DNA of 49,498 nt from an uncultured beta proteobacterium (GTDB lineage: Bacteria; Pseudomonadota; Gammaproteobacteria; Burkholderiales; Burkholderiaceae_C). The notes below the pieces were generated by a model, which was not told the DNA's origin, searched no databases, and saw nothing but the letters and a program-made list of their open reading frames with translations. How positions within the stretch are numbered: the stretch's first letter is position 1; each line of letters starts with the position of its first letter. A program made the translations under genes and the position numbers. This document shows, one piece after another, positions 10,092 through 19,002 of the stretch. The DNA lies in the NCBI GenBank assembly GCA_903905735.1, contig CAIVHU010000146.1, positions 1-49,498 of the forward strand, given 5' to 3'.

Positions 10092-10622
10092 TCAAGCCGA
10101 CAAAGCCACTTTCATTTGTTCCAAACGCGCCTTGACAGATGTGTCAAGAACTTCGTCACCTATGACCACCCTGATGCCACCAATGAGCTCGGGTTGCAAC
10201 TCTACGGACACATTGAGTTTGCGACCAAACCGCTGCTCAAGAACCTTGGCTGTCTCCACCAGCGCTGCTCCGACAATCGGGAAAGCACTGTAGACCACCG
10301 CATCGCTGGAACCGCTTTGGGCGTTGGCAAGCGCACGAAACTGTGTGGCAATTTCTGGCAGAAAGCTGAGCCGGTTGTTGTCGATCACCATGTGCAGGAA
10401 GTTTTGCGCATGGCTATCGAGCACAGTTTTCATGACACCCAAAATCACACCATAGACCTGCTCTGTTGTGGTTTTCGGGCTGTCTGCGAACTGCAGCAAC
10501 TGAGGTTCAGCGGCAACACAGGCCAGCTCGTCGAGCCAACCCAACACCGTCTTGGCATCCGACCCGCAAGCCTTGTACAAGGCTTCAGCGTAAGGACGGG
10601 CAATTGTGGCAAGTTCAGCCAT
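10092..10622 (-). CDS. atpH: ATP synthase F1 delta subunit
   Basis: The delta subunit (176 residues) joins the top of F1 to the b-subunit stator. The N-terminal ARPYAEALY motif and the C-terminal [20 protein letters not shown] followed by RLEQMK are diagnostic for the OSCP/delta family. It is complete, starts nine bases after atpF, and is transcribed with the rest of the operon. Confidence 0.97.
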   Translation of the reverse strand: MAELATIARPYAEALYKACGSDAKTVLGWLDELACVAAEPQLLQFADSPKTTTEQVYGVILGVMKTVLDSHAQNFLHMVIDNNRLSFLPEIATQFRALANAQSGSSDAVVYSAFPIVGAALVETAKVLEQRFGRKLNVSVELQPELIGGIRVVIGDEVLDTSVKARLEQMKVALSA

Positions 10623-10631
10623 GGCGTTCTC

Positions 10632-11102
10632 TTAGAGCTCGGTCTTTAAACGATTCAGCAGGTCAGCATGCACACCAGCATTGACTTCCTTGCGAAGAAT
10701 CTGCTCAGCGCCCTTGACCGCCAGAGCGGCTACCTGCTCGCGCAGTGCCTCACGCGCCTTGATCACCTGTTGCTCAGCGTCAGCTTTGGCTGAGGCAACA
10801 ATCTTATTGCCTTCATCCGTCGCTTTGGCCTTGGCTTCTTCGATGATCATCATGGCACGGCGCTCTGCATCAGCCAGACGGCCAGCCGTTTCGGTGCGCG
10901 ACAACGCCAGTTCTTGCTCCACCCGCTTGTTAGCGGATGAAAGTTCAGACTTGGCTTTATCAGCTGCTGCCAGACCATCAGCGATTTTCTGCACACGCTC
11001 ATCGAGCGCCTTGGCGATCGGTGGCCACACATATTTCATCGTGAACCCGACAAGCATCAGGAACACGATCATCTGAATTATTAAGGTACCGGTAATGCTC
11101 AC
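10632..11102 (-). CDS. atpF: ATP synthase Fo subunit b
   Basis: Stator subunit b (156 residues). One N-terminal membrane helix ([20 protein letters not shown]) is followed by [20 protein letters not shown], then a long charged, Ala-rich coiled coil that dimerises and reaches up to delta. Length matches the E. coli subunit. There is no sign of a second b' subunit. Confidence 0.97.
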   Translation of the reverse strand: MSITGTLIIQMIVFLMLVGFTMKYVWPPIAKALDERVQKIADGLAAADKAKSELSSANKRVEQELALSRTETAGRLADAERRAMMIIEEAKAKATDEGNKIVASAKADAEQQVIKAREALREQVAALAVKGAEQILRKEVNAGVHADLLNRLKTEL

Positions 11103-11168
11103 TTGTGATCCTTGCCCCTGGGACGCTGCGCGCTGAACAGGGAATGAGTGTCGTTGACCAACCGAAGT

Positions 11169-11453
<285 letters not shown>

Positions 11454-11488
11454 TTAACGAGAAAAGGGAAAAATGAACTTGAAAAGGC

Positions 11489-12361
11489 TCAGTGACTATC
11501 GTGAGCCTGGCCGATGTACACCAGCGTCAGCATCATGAAAACGAAGGCTTGCAACACGATAATCAGAATGTGGAAGATGGCCCAGATGAGTCCGGCAACG
11601 ATCTGACCCGCCGCCAGGGCAAAACCAGTCGCCGAGAGTGTGAACGCACCACCCATCATGGCAATCAGCAGGAAAATCAATTCGCCTGCATACATATTGC
11701 CAAACAGTCGCATGCCATGCGAAATGGTTTTGGCCACAAGCTCAATCAGTTGCATCGCGAAGTTGAAAGGCCATAGCAGCGGATGCGCACCAAACGGCGC
11801 GGTAAAAAGTTCATGTATCCAACCGCCCAAGCCTTTGATCTTCACGCTGTACCACAAGGAAATCAGCAACACCGACACCGACAGACCCATGGTGATGGAC
11901 AAATCTGCAGTGGGGACAGAGCGCATGTAAGCATGCTCCGGGCTATGCCCAGCTGCCGCAAACATCTTTTCCCAGATCAGCGGGATCAAATCCACGGGCA
12001 ACAAGTCCATGGTGTTGAGCAACAAAATCCAGATGAACACGGTGAGTGCCAGCGGAGCGACAAACTTGCGGCTCTCAGCGCTGTGAACGATGTCTTTGGC
12101 TTGGGAATCGACCATTTCGACCATGATTTCGACGGCTGCCTGGAAGCGGCCCGGCACACCCGAAGTCGCCTTGCGCGCTGCCAGCCAGAGCACCCAGCAA
12201 CCAATGGCACCAAGCAGGATGGCCCAGAACATGGAATCGAAGTTGAAGACAGTGAAGTCAACGACGCTGGCCGGCTTGTGGTTTTGCAGGTGCGTCAAGT
12301 GGTGAACAATGTACTCACCGGCGGTTTTACCTTGTTCCGCAACGTGTTCTTCAGTAGCCAT
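11489..12361 (-). CDS. atpB: ATP synthase Fo subunit a
   Basis: Subunit a (290 residues) forms the proton half-channels against the c ring. Five or six membrane helices are visible; the essential-arginine helix carries LIELVAKTISHGMRLFGNMY, with the Arg in the MRLFGN motif, and AFVFMMLTLVYIGQAH ends the protein. The N-terminal extension with a HIV-like HHLTHLQNH stretch is usual in Burkholderiales. It is encoded between atpI and atpE. Confidence 0.97.
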   Translation of the reverse strand: MATEEHVAEQGKTAGEYIVHHLTHLQNHKPASVVDFTVFNFDSMFWAILLGAIGCWVLWLAARKATSGVPGRFQAAVEIMVEMVDSQAKDIVHSAESRKFVAPLALTVFIWILLLNTMDLLPVDLIPLIWEKMFAAAGHSPEHAYMRSVPTADLSITMGLSVSVLLISLWYSVKIKGLGGWIHELFTAPFGAHPLLWPFNFAMQLIELVAKTISHGMRLFGNMYAGELIFLLIAMMGGAFTLSATGFALAAGQIVAGLIWAIFHILIIVLQAFVFMMLTLVYIGQAHDSH

Positions 12362-12398
12362 CAGTCACTCTTAGATAAATTGCTTTTGCCATGAGGCG

Positions 12399-12893
12399 TT
12401 AACTTAACCGCACCGACTTGCGCTGGCGTTTGAACGCCAGCGCCAACCAATACACCTTGAGAGTGACCGCCAAGCCCGCCAGCATGGCCAGCCAACTCAA
12501 ATCAGTCACCCAACGCTGGGCCGCAAAAAGCATGCCCAAAGTCACTAAAATCTTGATCAACTCCCAGACAAAGAAGCTTATCACAGCCGATCCGGGAGAA
12601 GACTTGGCGAACTTGCTGGTCAGGCTCCGGACAAATAACGCCGCCGGAACCACCACCGCCATCACACCACACAACACCGACTTGGCAATCACGCCGCCAA
12701 ACAGCAGCCACGCCAAACCTACAACCAAACTACCCACCAACGCCTGACCTCCGATTACCCACCACGGCGTACTCACCGGATTGGCGGCCTTGACGGCAGC
12801 GATCTGCTCTGGTGTCAAGGGGACAAAATTTGCCGCCTCATCTTCCAGCTCAGAGTCTTTCCAACCAACAGGTGCTATTGTCGCCATTAACAT
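12399..12893 (-). CDS. atpI: ATP synthase-associated protein I
   Basis: First gene of the atp operon. AtpI is a small membrane protein that assists assembly of the c ring. The 164 residues have a polar N-terminus of about 45 residues, longer than in E. coli, then four hydrophobic helices (WVIGGQALVGSLVVGLAWLL, VLCGVMAVVVPAALFV, AVISFFVWELIKILVTLGML, LAMLAGLAVTLKVYWLAL). Two ATGs lie two codons apart at 12893 and 12887, and either may be used. The -10-like TATAAT about 45 bases upstream fits operon transcription from here. Confidence 0.9.
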   Translation of the reverse strand: MLMATIAPVGWKDSELEDEAANFVPLTPEQIAAVKAANPVSTPWWVIGGQALVGSLVVGLAWLLFGGVIAKSVLCGVMAVVVPAALFVRSLTSKFAKSSPGSAVISFFVWELIKILVTLGMLFAAQRWVTDLSWLAMLAGLAVTLKVYWLALAFKRQRKSVRLS

Positions 12894-12936
12894 TACGGAT
12901 ACTTTACAGGCCGCACCGCGCTTAGATTAGCCTTCG

Positions 12937-12965
12937 ATTATACCTAGAAACTTTTACCCGACTGA
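12937..12965 (-). promoter_or_regulatory. Candidate promoter of the atp operon
   Basis: On the minus strand a perfect TATAAT (12937-12942) lies 43 bases before the atpI ATG. At 17 bases further upstream the -35 position reads TCAGTC, a poor match to TTGACA. The region is the short divergent gap between atpI and ybeD, so a promoter here is expected. The call rests mainly on the -10 box. Confidence 0.5.
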
Positions 12966-12980
12966 AATGCCCCCACTTCC

Positions 12981-13286
12981 ATGAACAACCCCGCCACCCC
13001 ACCCGCCAACACGCCGACGGGTTCACCCGCCGAGTCGCTGATCATCTACCCGTGCCAGTTTCCCATCAAGGTCATGGGCATCAAGACCGACGGCCTGGTG
13101 GCCGCCATCACACACATCGCCCACGCCTTTGACCCGGCCTTTGATGCGGGCACCATCGAGTTGCGGCCCAGCAAGGGAGACAAGTATCTGGGTGTGACCA
13201 TCACAGTGACCGCCACCAGCCGCGAACAGCTCGACGAACTCTACCGCACGCTATCCACCCACCCGATGGTCAAGGTGGTGCTGTAG
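12981..13286 (+). CDS. ybeD: YbeD/DUF493 family protein
   Basis: A 101-residue protein of the DUF493 (YbeD) family, small ferredoxin-like-fold proteins of unconfirmed function that are very often encoded just before lipB. Recognised from [15 protein letters not shown], the segment [11 protein letters not shown] and the C-terminal [18 protein letters not shown], the usual ending. It lies two bases upstream of the lipB GTG and diverges from atpI. A regulatory role tied to lipoylation has been suggested from context only. Confidence 0.92.
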   Translation: MNNPATPPANTPTGSPAESLIIYPCQFPIKVMGIKTDGLVAAITHIAHAFDPAFDAGTIELRPSKGDKYLGVTITVTATSREQLDELYRTLSTHPMVKVVL

Positions 13287-13288
13287 CC

Positions 13289-14014
13289 GTGTCGATGCAA
13301 CCCCAATTTTTAGGCCGGGTGGCGTATGTGCCGACCTATGAAGCGATGCAGTCGTTCACGGCTGAGCGCACTGACATCACACCCGACAAGCTCTGGATTT
13401 GCGAGCATGAGCCCGTTTACACACAAGGGCTAGCAGGCAAAAAGGAGCATATTTTTAACCCAGGCAGCATTCCGGTGATCCAGACCAACCGGGGCGGCCA
13501 GGTGACTTACCACGGGCCGGGGCAGGTGGTGGCCTACCCGCTGCTGGACCTGAAACGCGCGGGTTACTTTGTCAAGGAATACGTTTACCGCATTGAAGAG
13601 GCGGTGATCCGCACGCTGTTGCACTTTGACATCACCGGGCACCGGGTGGCGGGCGCGCCGGGGATTTATGTGCGGCTGGAGGATCCGCGCTCGCATGCGA
13701 TGCTGCCGCAGCGGCCGGTCAAATTAGGGTCAGAGCCGTTCCGCTTCGCGGCCGGATCCGACCCCAAATTGACCGGCCCCGACTTCTCCGGCATGGGCAA
13801 AATCGCCGCGCTGGGCATCAAGGTCAGCCGCAACTGCACCTACCACGGTGTGGCGCTGAACGTGGCGATGGATCTGGAGCCCTACTCGCGTATCAACCCC
13901 TGCGGTTACCAGGCGCTGCAAACCGTTGATCTTTCTACAATTGGCGTTTTTGTTTCCTGGCAAGAGGCCGCCGAGGTGCTGGCCAACCAACTGGTCATTT
14001 ACCTGGGCCACTGA
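13289..14014 (+). CDS. lipB: Lipoyl(octanoyl) transferase
   Basis: LipB transfers the octanoyl group from acyl carrier protein to the lipoyl domains of 2-oxoacid dehydrogenases and GcvH. The active-site motifs are present: [29 protein letters not shown] with the conserved Lys, and the acyl-binding Cys205 in RINPCGYQ. The start is GTG at 13289, two bases after ybeD; an ATG two codons later is possible. Unusually, the loop between the GIYV motif and GMGKIAALG contains translated bases of a REP-like palindrome (13717-13774), giving [20 protein letters not shown]. The frame stays open and the catalytic residues on both sides are intact, so the enzyme is probably active. Confidence 0.95.
   Translation: MSMQPQFLGRVAYVPTYEAMQSFTAERTDITPDKLWICEHEPVYTQGLAGKKEHIFNPGSIPVIQTNRGGQVTYHGPGQVVAYPLLDLKRAGYFVKEYVYRIEEAVIRTLLHFDITGHRVAGAPGIYVRLEDPRSHAMLPQRPVKLGSEPFRFAAGSDPKLTGPDFSGMGKIAALGIKVSRNCTYHGVALNVAMDLEPYSRINPCGYQALQTVDLSTIGVFVSWQEAAEVLANQLVIYLGH
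13717..13774. repeat. REP-like palindrome inserted in frame in lipB
   Basis: Arms GGTCAAATTAGGGTC (13717-13731) and GACCCCAAATTGACC (13760-13774) are inverted repeats matching at 13 of 15 positions, enclosing a GC-rich centre (GTTCCGCTTCGCGGCCGG). The GGGGTC/GACCCC-type arms are like REP elements mobilised by RAYT transposases in other betaproteobacteria. It falls in a variable LipB loop and is translated. Confidence 0.75.
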
Positions 14015-14071
14015 CCGCCCCGGATGGCTGCAACTGACCCACACCGCCTCTACCCCCCTTCAAAACATCAC

Positions 14072-15073
14072 ATGACCCCAACTACTACCAACGCCACCGT
14101 GCGCGAGACCCAAACCGCCGAGAACTATGACCCCTCCGCCAAGCAAAAAGCGGCCGCCAAACTGTCGCGTATCCCGGTCAAGGTGGTGCAGGGCGAAATT
14201 TTGCGCAAACCCGAGTGGATTCGCGTCAAGGCCGGCAGCCCGACCACGCGTTTTTACGAAATCAAGGACGTGCTGCGCAGCAACAAGCTGGTCACCGTAT
14301 GCGAAGAAGCCAGTTGCCCCAACATTGGCGAATGTTTTGGCAAGGGCACCGCCACCTTCATGATCATGGGCGACACATGCACCCGGCGCTGCCCGTTTTG
14401 CGATGTGGGGCACGGCCGCCCGGACCCGCTGGACGTGGATGAACCGGTGAACCTGGCCAACACCATCGCCCAGCTCAAACTCAAATATGTGGTGATCACC
14501 AGCGTCGATCGTGACGACTTGCGCGACGGCGGGGCTGGGCATTTTGTGGCCTGCATCGAGCAGATTCGCGCCAAGTCACCACAAACGCAGATCGAGGTGC
14601 TGGTGCCCGACTTCCGTGGCCGCGATGACCGGGCCTTGGATATCCTGAAAGCCGCGCCGCCCGATGTCATGAATCACAATCTGGAAACCATCCCGCGCCT
14701 GTACAAGGAAGCCCGCCCGGGTTCGGACTACCAATTCAGCCTGAACCTTTTAAAGAAGTTCAAGGCCCAGTTCCCCGACATCCCGACCAAAAGCGGCATC
14801 ATGGTCGGCCTGGGTGAAACCGACGACGAGATTCTGCAAACCATGCAAGACATGCGTGACCACGGCATCAACATGCTTACCATCGGCCAGTATCTGGCAC
14901 CCAGCAGCGCCCACCTGACGGTCAAGCGCTACGTGCACCCGGACGTGTTCAAGATGTTCGAGACGCGTGCTTATGAAATGGGTTTCAGCCACGCGGCGGT
15001 GGGTGCGATGGTGCGCAGCAGTTACCACGCGGACCAGCAGGCTGGGCATGCCATGGGGCAAGTCAGCGCCTGA
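14072..15073 (+). CDS. lipA: Lipoyl synthase (radical SAM)
   Basis: LipA inserts two sulfur atoms into octanoylated lipoyl domains, using a radical-SAM cluster and an auxiliary 4Fe-4S cluster. The auxiliary motif is [12 protein letters not shown] and the radical-SAM motif is [21 protein letters not shown] lies between them. SDRDDL-like [27 protein letters not shown] and the C-terminal [10 protein letters not shown] are also present. The start MTPTTT at 14072 gives 333 residues, normal for the family; the frame extends to 14024 without typical sequence. It follows lipB by 57 bases, so lipB and lipA are probably co-transcribed. Confidence 0.96.
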   Translation: MTPTTTNATVRETQTAENYDPSAKQKAAAKLSRIPVKVVQGEILRKPEWIRVKAGSPTTRFYEIKDVLRSNKLVTVCEEASCPNIGECFGKGTATFMIMGDTCTRRCPFCDVGHGRPDPLDVDEPVNLANTIAQLKLKYVVITSVDRDDLRDGGAGHFVACIEQIRAKSPQTQIEVLVPDFRGRDDRALDILKAAPPDVMNHNLETIPRLYKEARPGSDYQFSLNLLKKFKAQFPDIPTKSGIMVGLGETDDEILQTMQDMRDHGINMLTIGQYLAPSSAHLTVKRYVHPDVFKMFETRAYEMGFSHAAVGAMVRSSYHADQQAGHAMGQVSA

Positions 15074-15082
15074 AGTAATTTT

Positions 15083-15130
15083 ATTTTGATAGCTTCTTAC
15101 GCTTTACACATAAGGGCTAGAGGCCAATTT
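15083..15130 (+). repeat. Dispersed imperfect-palindrome repeat, copy C
   Basis: ATTTTGATAGCTTCTTACGC, a variable middle, then AAGGGCTAGAGGCCAATTT. It ends one base before the ATG of the helicase gene, and its conserved AGAGG lies eight bases upstream of that ATG, where a Shine-Dalgarno sequence would be. Confidence 0.9.
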
Positions 15131-15131
15131 C

Positions 15132-18100
15132 ATGCCTAACGACGAACTCACGCACGGACTCTGGCTGGACCTGGCCTCGCTGGCCCAGCGGGCTGGCACC
15201 GCCACTTATGGCCGGGCATTGGACCTGTACCGCAGCCAAAAGGTGCTGAGTCTGTCCATTTCACCCATCGGCGATCGCTGGTTGCTCGAAGGCGAGGTGC
15301 AGGGCAGCGAACGCCGACCTTATGAGGTTGAAGTCGATCTCAACCTGACCACCGGTGGCAAGCTGCGCGGCTGGGACAGCGATTGCACCTGCCCGGTGGG
15401 TTACCAGTGCAAACACGCCGTGGCGCTGCTGATCAAGGCGGCGTACAAAGGCCAATACCTGCTGGGGCCAGACTACGTCAGCGCAGCCAGCACACCCGCC
15501 ACCCCCGAGCAGCTCGAAACCCGCCGCCAGGCTGAGCTGGCGCGCCAGCAAGCCTACGAGCAGTTGGAGGCCGACAACCAGGTGGCGCGCTGGTTGAACG
15601 AACTGGCCCGCACCGCTCCCAAGCCAGCCGATACCCAGCCTCCCCAAAGCGCACCGGCGCGGCCTGAGCAGTTTTTGTACCTGCTGTCCATCCTGAACCC
15701 GCAAGGCCAGAACCCGCAGTTGAGCCTGGAAGTGGTCACCTCCTACCCCAAGGTCACCGGTGGCTGGGCCAAGGCCAAGCAGCTCAAGCACCAGCCCGAA
15801 CGCGGCCAGCCGCTGTTTGACCACGCCAGCGAGGCCGATCACGACGTGTTGCAGCTGATTCGCGCCATGCCGGGCAGCTCCATCCAGTATTACTACAGCT
15901 ACAGCGCGCGTAGCAAAATCACGCCCGAGGGCAAATACGGCATGCAGATTCTGCAAGCCGCCGCCAGCACCGGCCGCCTGTTTGTGCTGGTGCCACCCAG
16001 CCAGCCCGGCACACCCGTGCAGTGGGGCGAGCCGCTGACGCTGACCTGGGAGTGGCATGAAGTCGGCCCCAGCATCAACGCCAAATCCGGCTGGGCGCTG
16101 CGCGCCAAGCTGGGTGACGGTCAGGCCAAAATCTGCCTGAACAACCCGCCGCTGTACCTCGACGCTGCCTACGGACGCTGCGGCCTGGTGGACCTGCAAG
16201 GCATGAGCGCCGGCCAGGTCGCCGTGCTGCTCAAAACCCCACCACTCAAGCCCGAGTCACTGAAAAAACACCAGCCCGAGCTGATAGCCCACCTCGGGGC
16301 CGTGCCGCTGCCGCCGGTGCTGGAGCAACTGCACATCCTGAAAGGCATCACACCGACGGCTTGCCTGCACCTGCAAGCCGTGTCACCGCAACACGTGCCC
16401 ACGGACGGCCTGATGCTGGCGCGCCTGAGTTTTGATTACGCCGGGCACCGTGGCTGGTGGGTCGGCCAGGGCACCACCGTGCTGGTGGAAGGCACTGCTG
16501 GCCGCGCCATGTTGCAGCGCGACCCGCAAACCGAACTCGAAGCCATCGTGCGCCTGCGCGACTGGGGTTTTGCCAGCAATGGGCGCGATCTGTTTGGCAT
16601 CCCCGGCCACGAGCCGCAGCAACGCTGGCTACAACTGGCCGACACCGATTACGCACCGCTGCGCGAGGCCGGTTTTGAGGTGACGCTGGACGACGGCCTG
16701 ATCAACTGGATCAGCCACGCCAGCGCGTTGAACGTCAACCTGCAGGCGCAGAGCGACGACGAAGCCACCTCGCCGTGGTTTGACCTGAGTCTGGGCATGG
16801 AGATCAACGGCGAGCGCCACAACATCCTGCCGCTTCTGCCCAGCCTGATTGCCACCGCCGCCATGAGCCCGCGTGATGCGGTCACCGGCCTGCCCGACTT
16901 GCCGCCGTTTGTGTACCTGCCCAACCCGCAAGGCGGCTTTATCCGCCTGCCCACCGACAACCTCAAGCCCTGGCTCGGCGCGCTGCTGGAACTGGTGGGC
17001 GATCGCGACCATGATTTTTCTGGTGAAAGCCTGAAACTCTCACGCATGGACGCGATGCGCACCACCGCCTCGCTGGGCGAAGGTGCGGTGTGGGAAGGCA
17101 CCCAGCACCTGCGTGACATGGTGCAAAAACTCAAAGGCAATGCCGTGTTGCCAGACGTTCCCTTGCCCGCCAGCTTGAAGGCCACGCTGCGCCCGTACCA
17201 GCAGCAAGGTGTGAACTGGCTGCAGTTTCTGCGCGAATATGGGTTGGCCGGCATCCTGGCCGACGACATGGGCCTGGGCAAAACGCTGCAAACCCTGGCC
17301 CACATCCAGATCGAAAAAGACGCAGGCCGCCTGACCGAGCCCGCGCTGATCATCGCCCCGGTGAGCCTGATGGGCAACTGGCGGCGAGAAGCCGAGCGCT
17401 TTTGCCCGGAGCTGCGCTGCCTGGTGATCCACGGCGCGGACCGCCACGAGGTGAGTGGCAGCACGCACGACCACGACATCGTCATCGCCCCGTATTCGCT
17501 GCTGCCGCGCGACCGCGAAGGCTGGTTGCAAGGCCAATGGCACTTGGTGGTGCTGGACGAGGCGCAAAACATCAAAAACGCCAACACCTATGCCGCCGAG
17601 GTGGCCAGCGAGCTGAAAAGCCGCCACCGCCTGTGCCTGTCCGGCACGCCGATGGAAAACCACCTCGGCGAAGTCTGGAGCCTGTTCCACTTTTTGATGC
17701 CGGGTTTTCTGGGCAGCCAGAAGCGCTTCACCGAGCTGTTTCGCAAACCCATCGAAAAGCAGGGCGACCCCGAGGCGCTGCACCAGTTGCGCGCCCGCGT
17801 CACCCCGTTCATGCTGCGCCGCACCAAGGCGCTGGTGGCGCACGAGCTGCCGCCCAAGGTCGAGACCGTGATGCGCGTGGAGCTGTCGGGCAAACAGGCC
17901 GACCTGTACGAAACCATCCGCTTAGGGATGGAGAAAACCGTGCGCGAGGCGCTCAGCACCAAGGGCCTGGCCAAGTCGCAAATCACCATCCTGGACGCGC
18001 TGCTCAAGTTGCGCCAGGTGTGCTGCGACCCGCATCTGCTCAAGCTGGCGGCGGCGCAAAAGGTGAAAACCTCGGCCAAGCTCGACCAATTGATGGAACT

Positions 18101-18590
18101 GCTGCCCGAAATGCTGAATGAGGGGCGGCGCATTTTGCTGTTTTCGCAGTTCACCAGCATGTTGACGCTGATCGAAGTGGAACTGGCCAAACGCAAACTG
18201 AACTGGGTCAAACTCACCGGCCAGAGCCAGAAGCGCGACGAACTCATCGACCAGTTCACCAGCGGCGCGGTGCCGCTGTTTCTGATCAGCCTGAAAGCCG
18301 GTGGCACCGGGCTGAACCTGCCGCAAGCCGACACGGTGATCCACTATGACCCGTGGTGGAACCCGGCGGTGGAAGCCCAGGCCACCGACCGCGCCCACCG
18401 CATCGGCCAGACGCAAAGCGTGTGGGTGGTGAAACTGGTGGCGCAGGGCACGATCGAGGAGCGCATCCTGGCGCTGCAGGAACGCAAGGCGGCGCTGGCC
18501 GAGAGCATGTACAGCGGCGCGGTCGGGCGCAAACAGGCGCTGTTTACCGAGAGTGATCTGGCGGAGTTGCTCAAGCCGTTGTCGGGTTGA
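15132..18590 (+). CDS. SWIM zinc-finger SNF2-family helicase
   Basis: A 1152-residue Swi2/Snf2 ATPase that probably translocates on double-stranded DNA or remodels protein-DNA complexes (family knowledge). The N-terminal SWIM zinc finger is C85-x-C87-x5-C93-x-H95. A long middle region of roughly 150-650 has no motif I can name. The helicase core contains DDMGLGKT with Lys717, the DEAQ box at 809-812, SGTPMENHLGEVWSLFHFL, LFSQFTSML, LISLKAGGTGLNL and DRAHRIGQTQ. It is complete and ends with ESDLAELLKPLSG. The only upstream SD-like sequence belongs to repeat copy C. It is flanked by a repeat on each side and has no obvious operon partner. Confidence 0.95.
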   Translation: MPNDELTHGLWLDLASLAQRAGTATYGRALDLYRSQKVLSLSISPIGDRWLLEGEVQGSERRPYEVEVDLNLTTGGKLRGWDSDCTCPVGYQCKHAVALLIKAAYKGQYLLGPDYVSAASTPATPEQLETRRQAELARQQAYEQLEADNQVARWLNELARTAPKPADTQPPQSAPARPEQFLYLLSILNPQGQNPQLSLEVVTSYPKVTGGWAKAKQLKHQPERGQPLFDHASEADHDVLQLIRAMPGSSIQYYYSYSARSKITPEGKYGMQILQAAASTGRLFVLVPPSQPGTPVQWGEPLTLTWEWHEVGPSINAKSGWALRAKLGDGQAKICLNNPPLYLDAAYGRCGLVDLQGMSAGQVAVLLKTPPLKPESLKKHQPELIAHLGAVPLPPVLEQLHILKGITPTACLHLQAVSPQHVPTDGLMLARLSFDYAGHRGWWVGQGTTVLVEGTAGRAMLQRDPQTELEAIVRLRDWGFASNGRDLFGIPGHEPQQRWLQLADTDYAPLREAGFEVTLDDGLINWISHASALNVNLQAQSDDEATSPWFDLSLGMEINGERHNILPLLPSLIATAAMSPRDAVTGLPDLPPFVYLPNPQGGFIRLPTDNLKPWLGALLELVGDRDHDFSGESLKLSRMDAMRTTASLGEGAVWEGTQHLRDMVQKLKGNAVLPDVPLPASLKATLRPYQQQGVNWLQFLREYGLAGILADDMGLGKTLQTLAHIQIEKDAGRLTEPALIIAPVSLMGNWRREAERFCPELRCLVIHGADRHEVSGSTHDHDIVIAPYSLLPRDREGWLQGQWHLVVLDEAQNIKNANTYAAEVASELKSRHRLCLSGTPMENHLGEVWSLFHFLMPGFLGSQKRFTELFRKPIEKQGDPEALHQLRARVTPFMLRRTKALVAHELPPKVETVMRVELSGKQADLYETIRLGMEKTVREALSTKGLAKSQITILDALLKLRQVCCDPHLLKLAAAQKVKTSAKLDQLMELLPEMLNEGRRILLFSQFTSMLTLIEVELAKRKLNWVKLTGQSQKRDELIDQFTSGAVPLFLISLKAGGTGLNLPQADTVIHYDPWWNPAVEAQATDRAHRIGQTQSVWVVKLVAQGTIEERILALQERKAALAESMYSGAVGRKQALFTESDLAELLKPLSG

Positions 18591-18597
18591 TTTCGCT

Positions 18598-18648
18598 ATA
18601 TTTAGCGGAGCTGCTTGCGCTTTATTTATAAGGGCTTTAGGCCTATTT
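18598..18648 (+). repeat. Dispersed imperfect-palindrome repeat, copy D
   Basis: ATATTTAGCGGAGCTGCTTG, then CGCTTTATTTATAAGGGC and TTTAGGCCTATTT. This is a more diverged copy, starting eight bases after the helicase stop codon, so copies C and D bracket that gene. Confidence 0.7.
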
Positions 18649-19002
18649 GGCGTATAAGCAGTTCGCTGCGTGTTGACGGGCAGACTGCGTGTGTGAGAGA
18701 CAAGTTTCACCTTCATGGCAGCGTTGGTGGGTGGCAGGAGATGGGCTGGGGCGGTTGCTGACGGCAACGACGAGCAACTATAGGGTAGTCCAATTCGATG
18801 ACTGCCATAAGCCATTGGTGACCCATCGGCGTTTGGGTTCAATAGACACACCACTATGCTTTAAACTGCACGTGTCGTATGGAACAGAACACTTCCCGAG
18901 CGCCCTTGCGCTGCATATTTGGCTTGGCATGTCTATGAGGCACACTGAAGCCGTGGACGGATGCTTTCATGGTTTCACAGTGCATTGGCTGTCAAGGCTT
19001 AC
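18649..19002. other. Gap between helicase and sensor kinase
   Basis: I see no convincing gene in these 354 bases. There are weak open frames on both strands without family resemblance. The final part must contain the promoter of the sensor kinase; AAGG lies eight bases before its chosen ATG. No clear -35/-10 pair could be assigned. Confidence 0.4.

Noticed and set aside
13424-13440. GGGCTAGCAGG in lipB resembling the dispersed repeat
   Set aside because: It encodes the conserved YTQGLAGK segment of LipB, so the similarity is chance.
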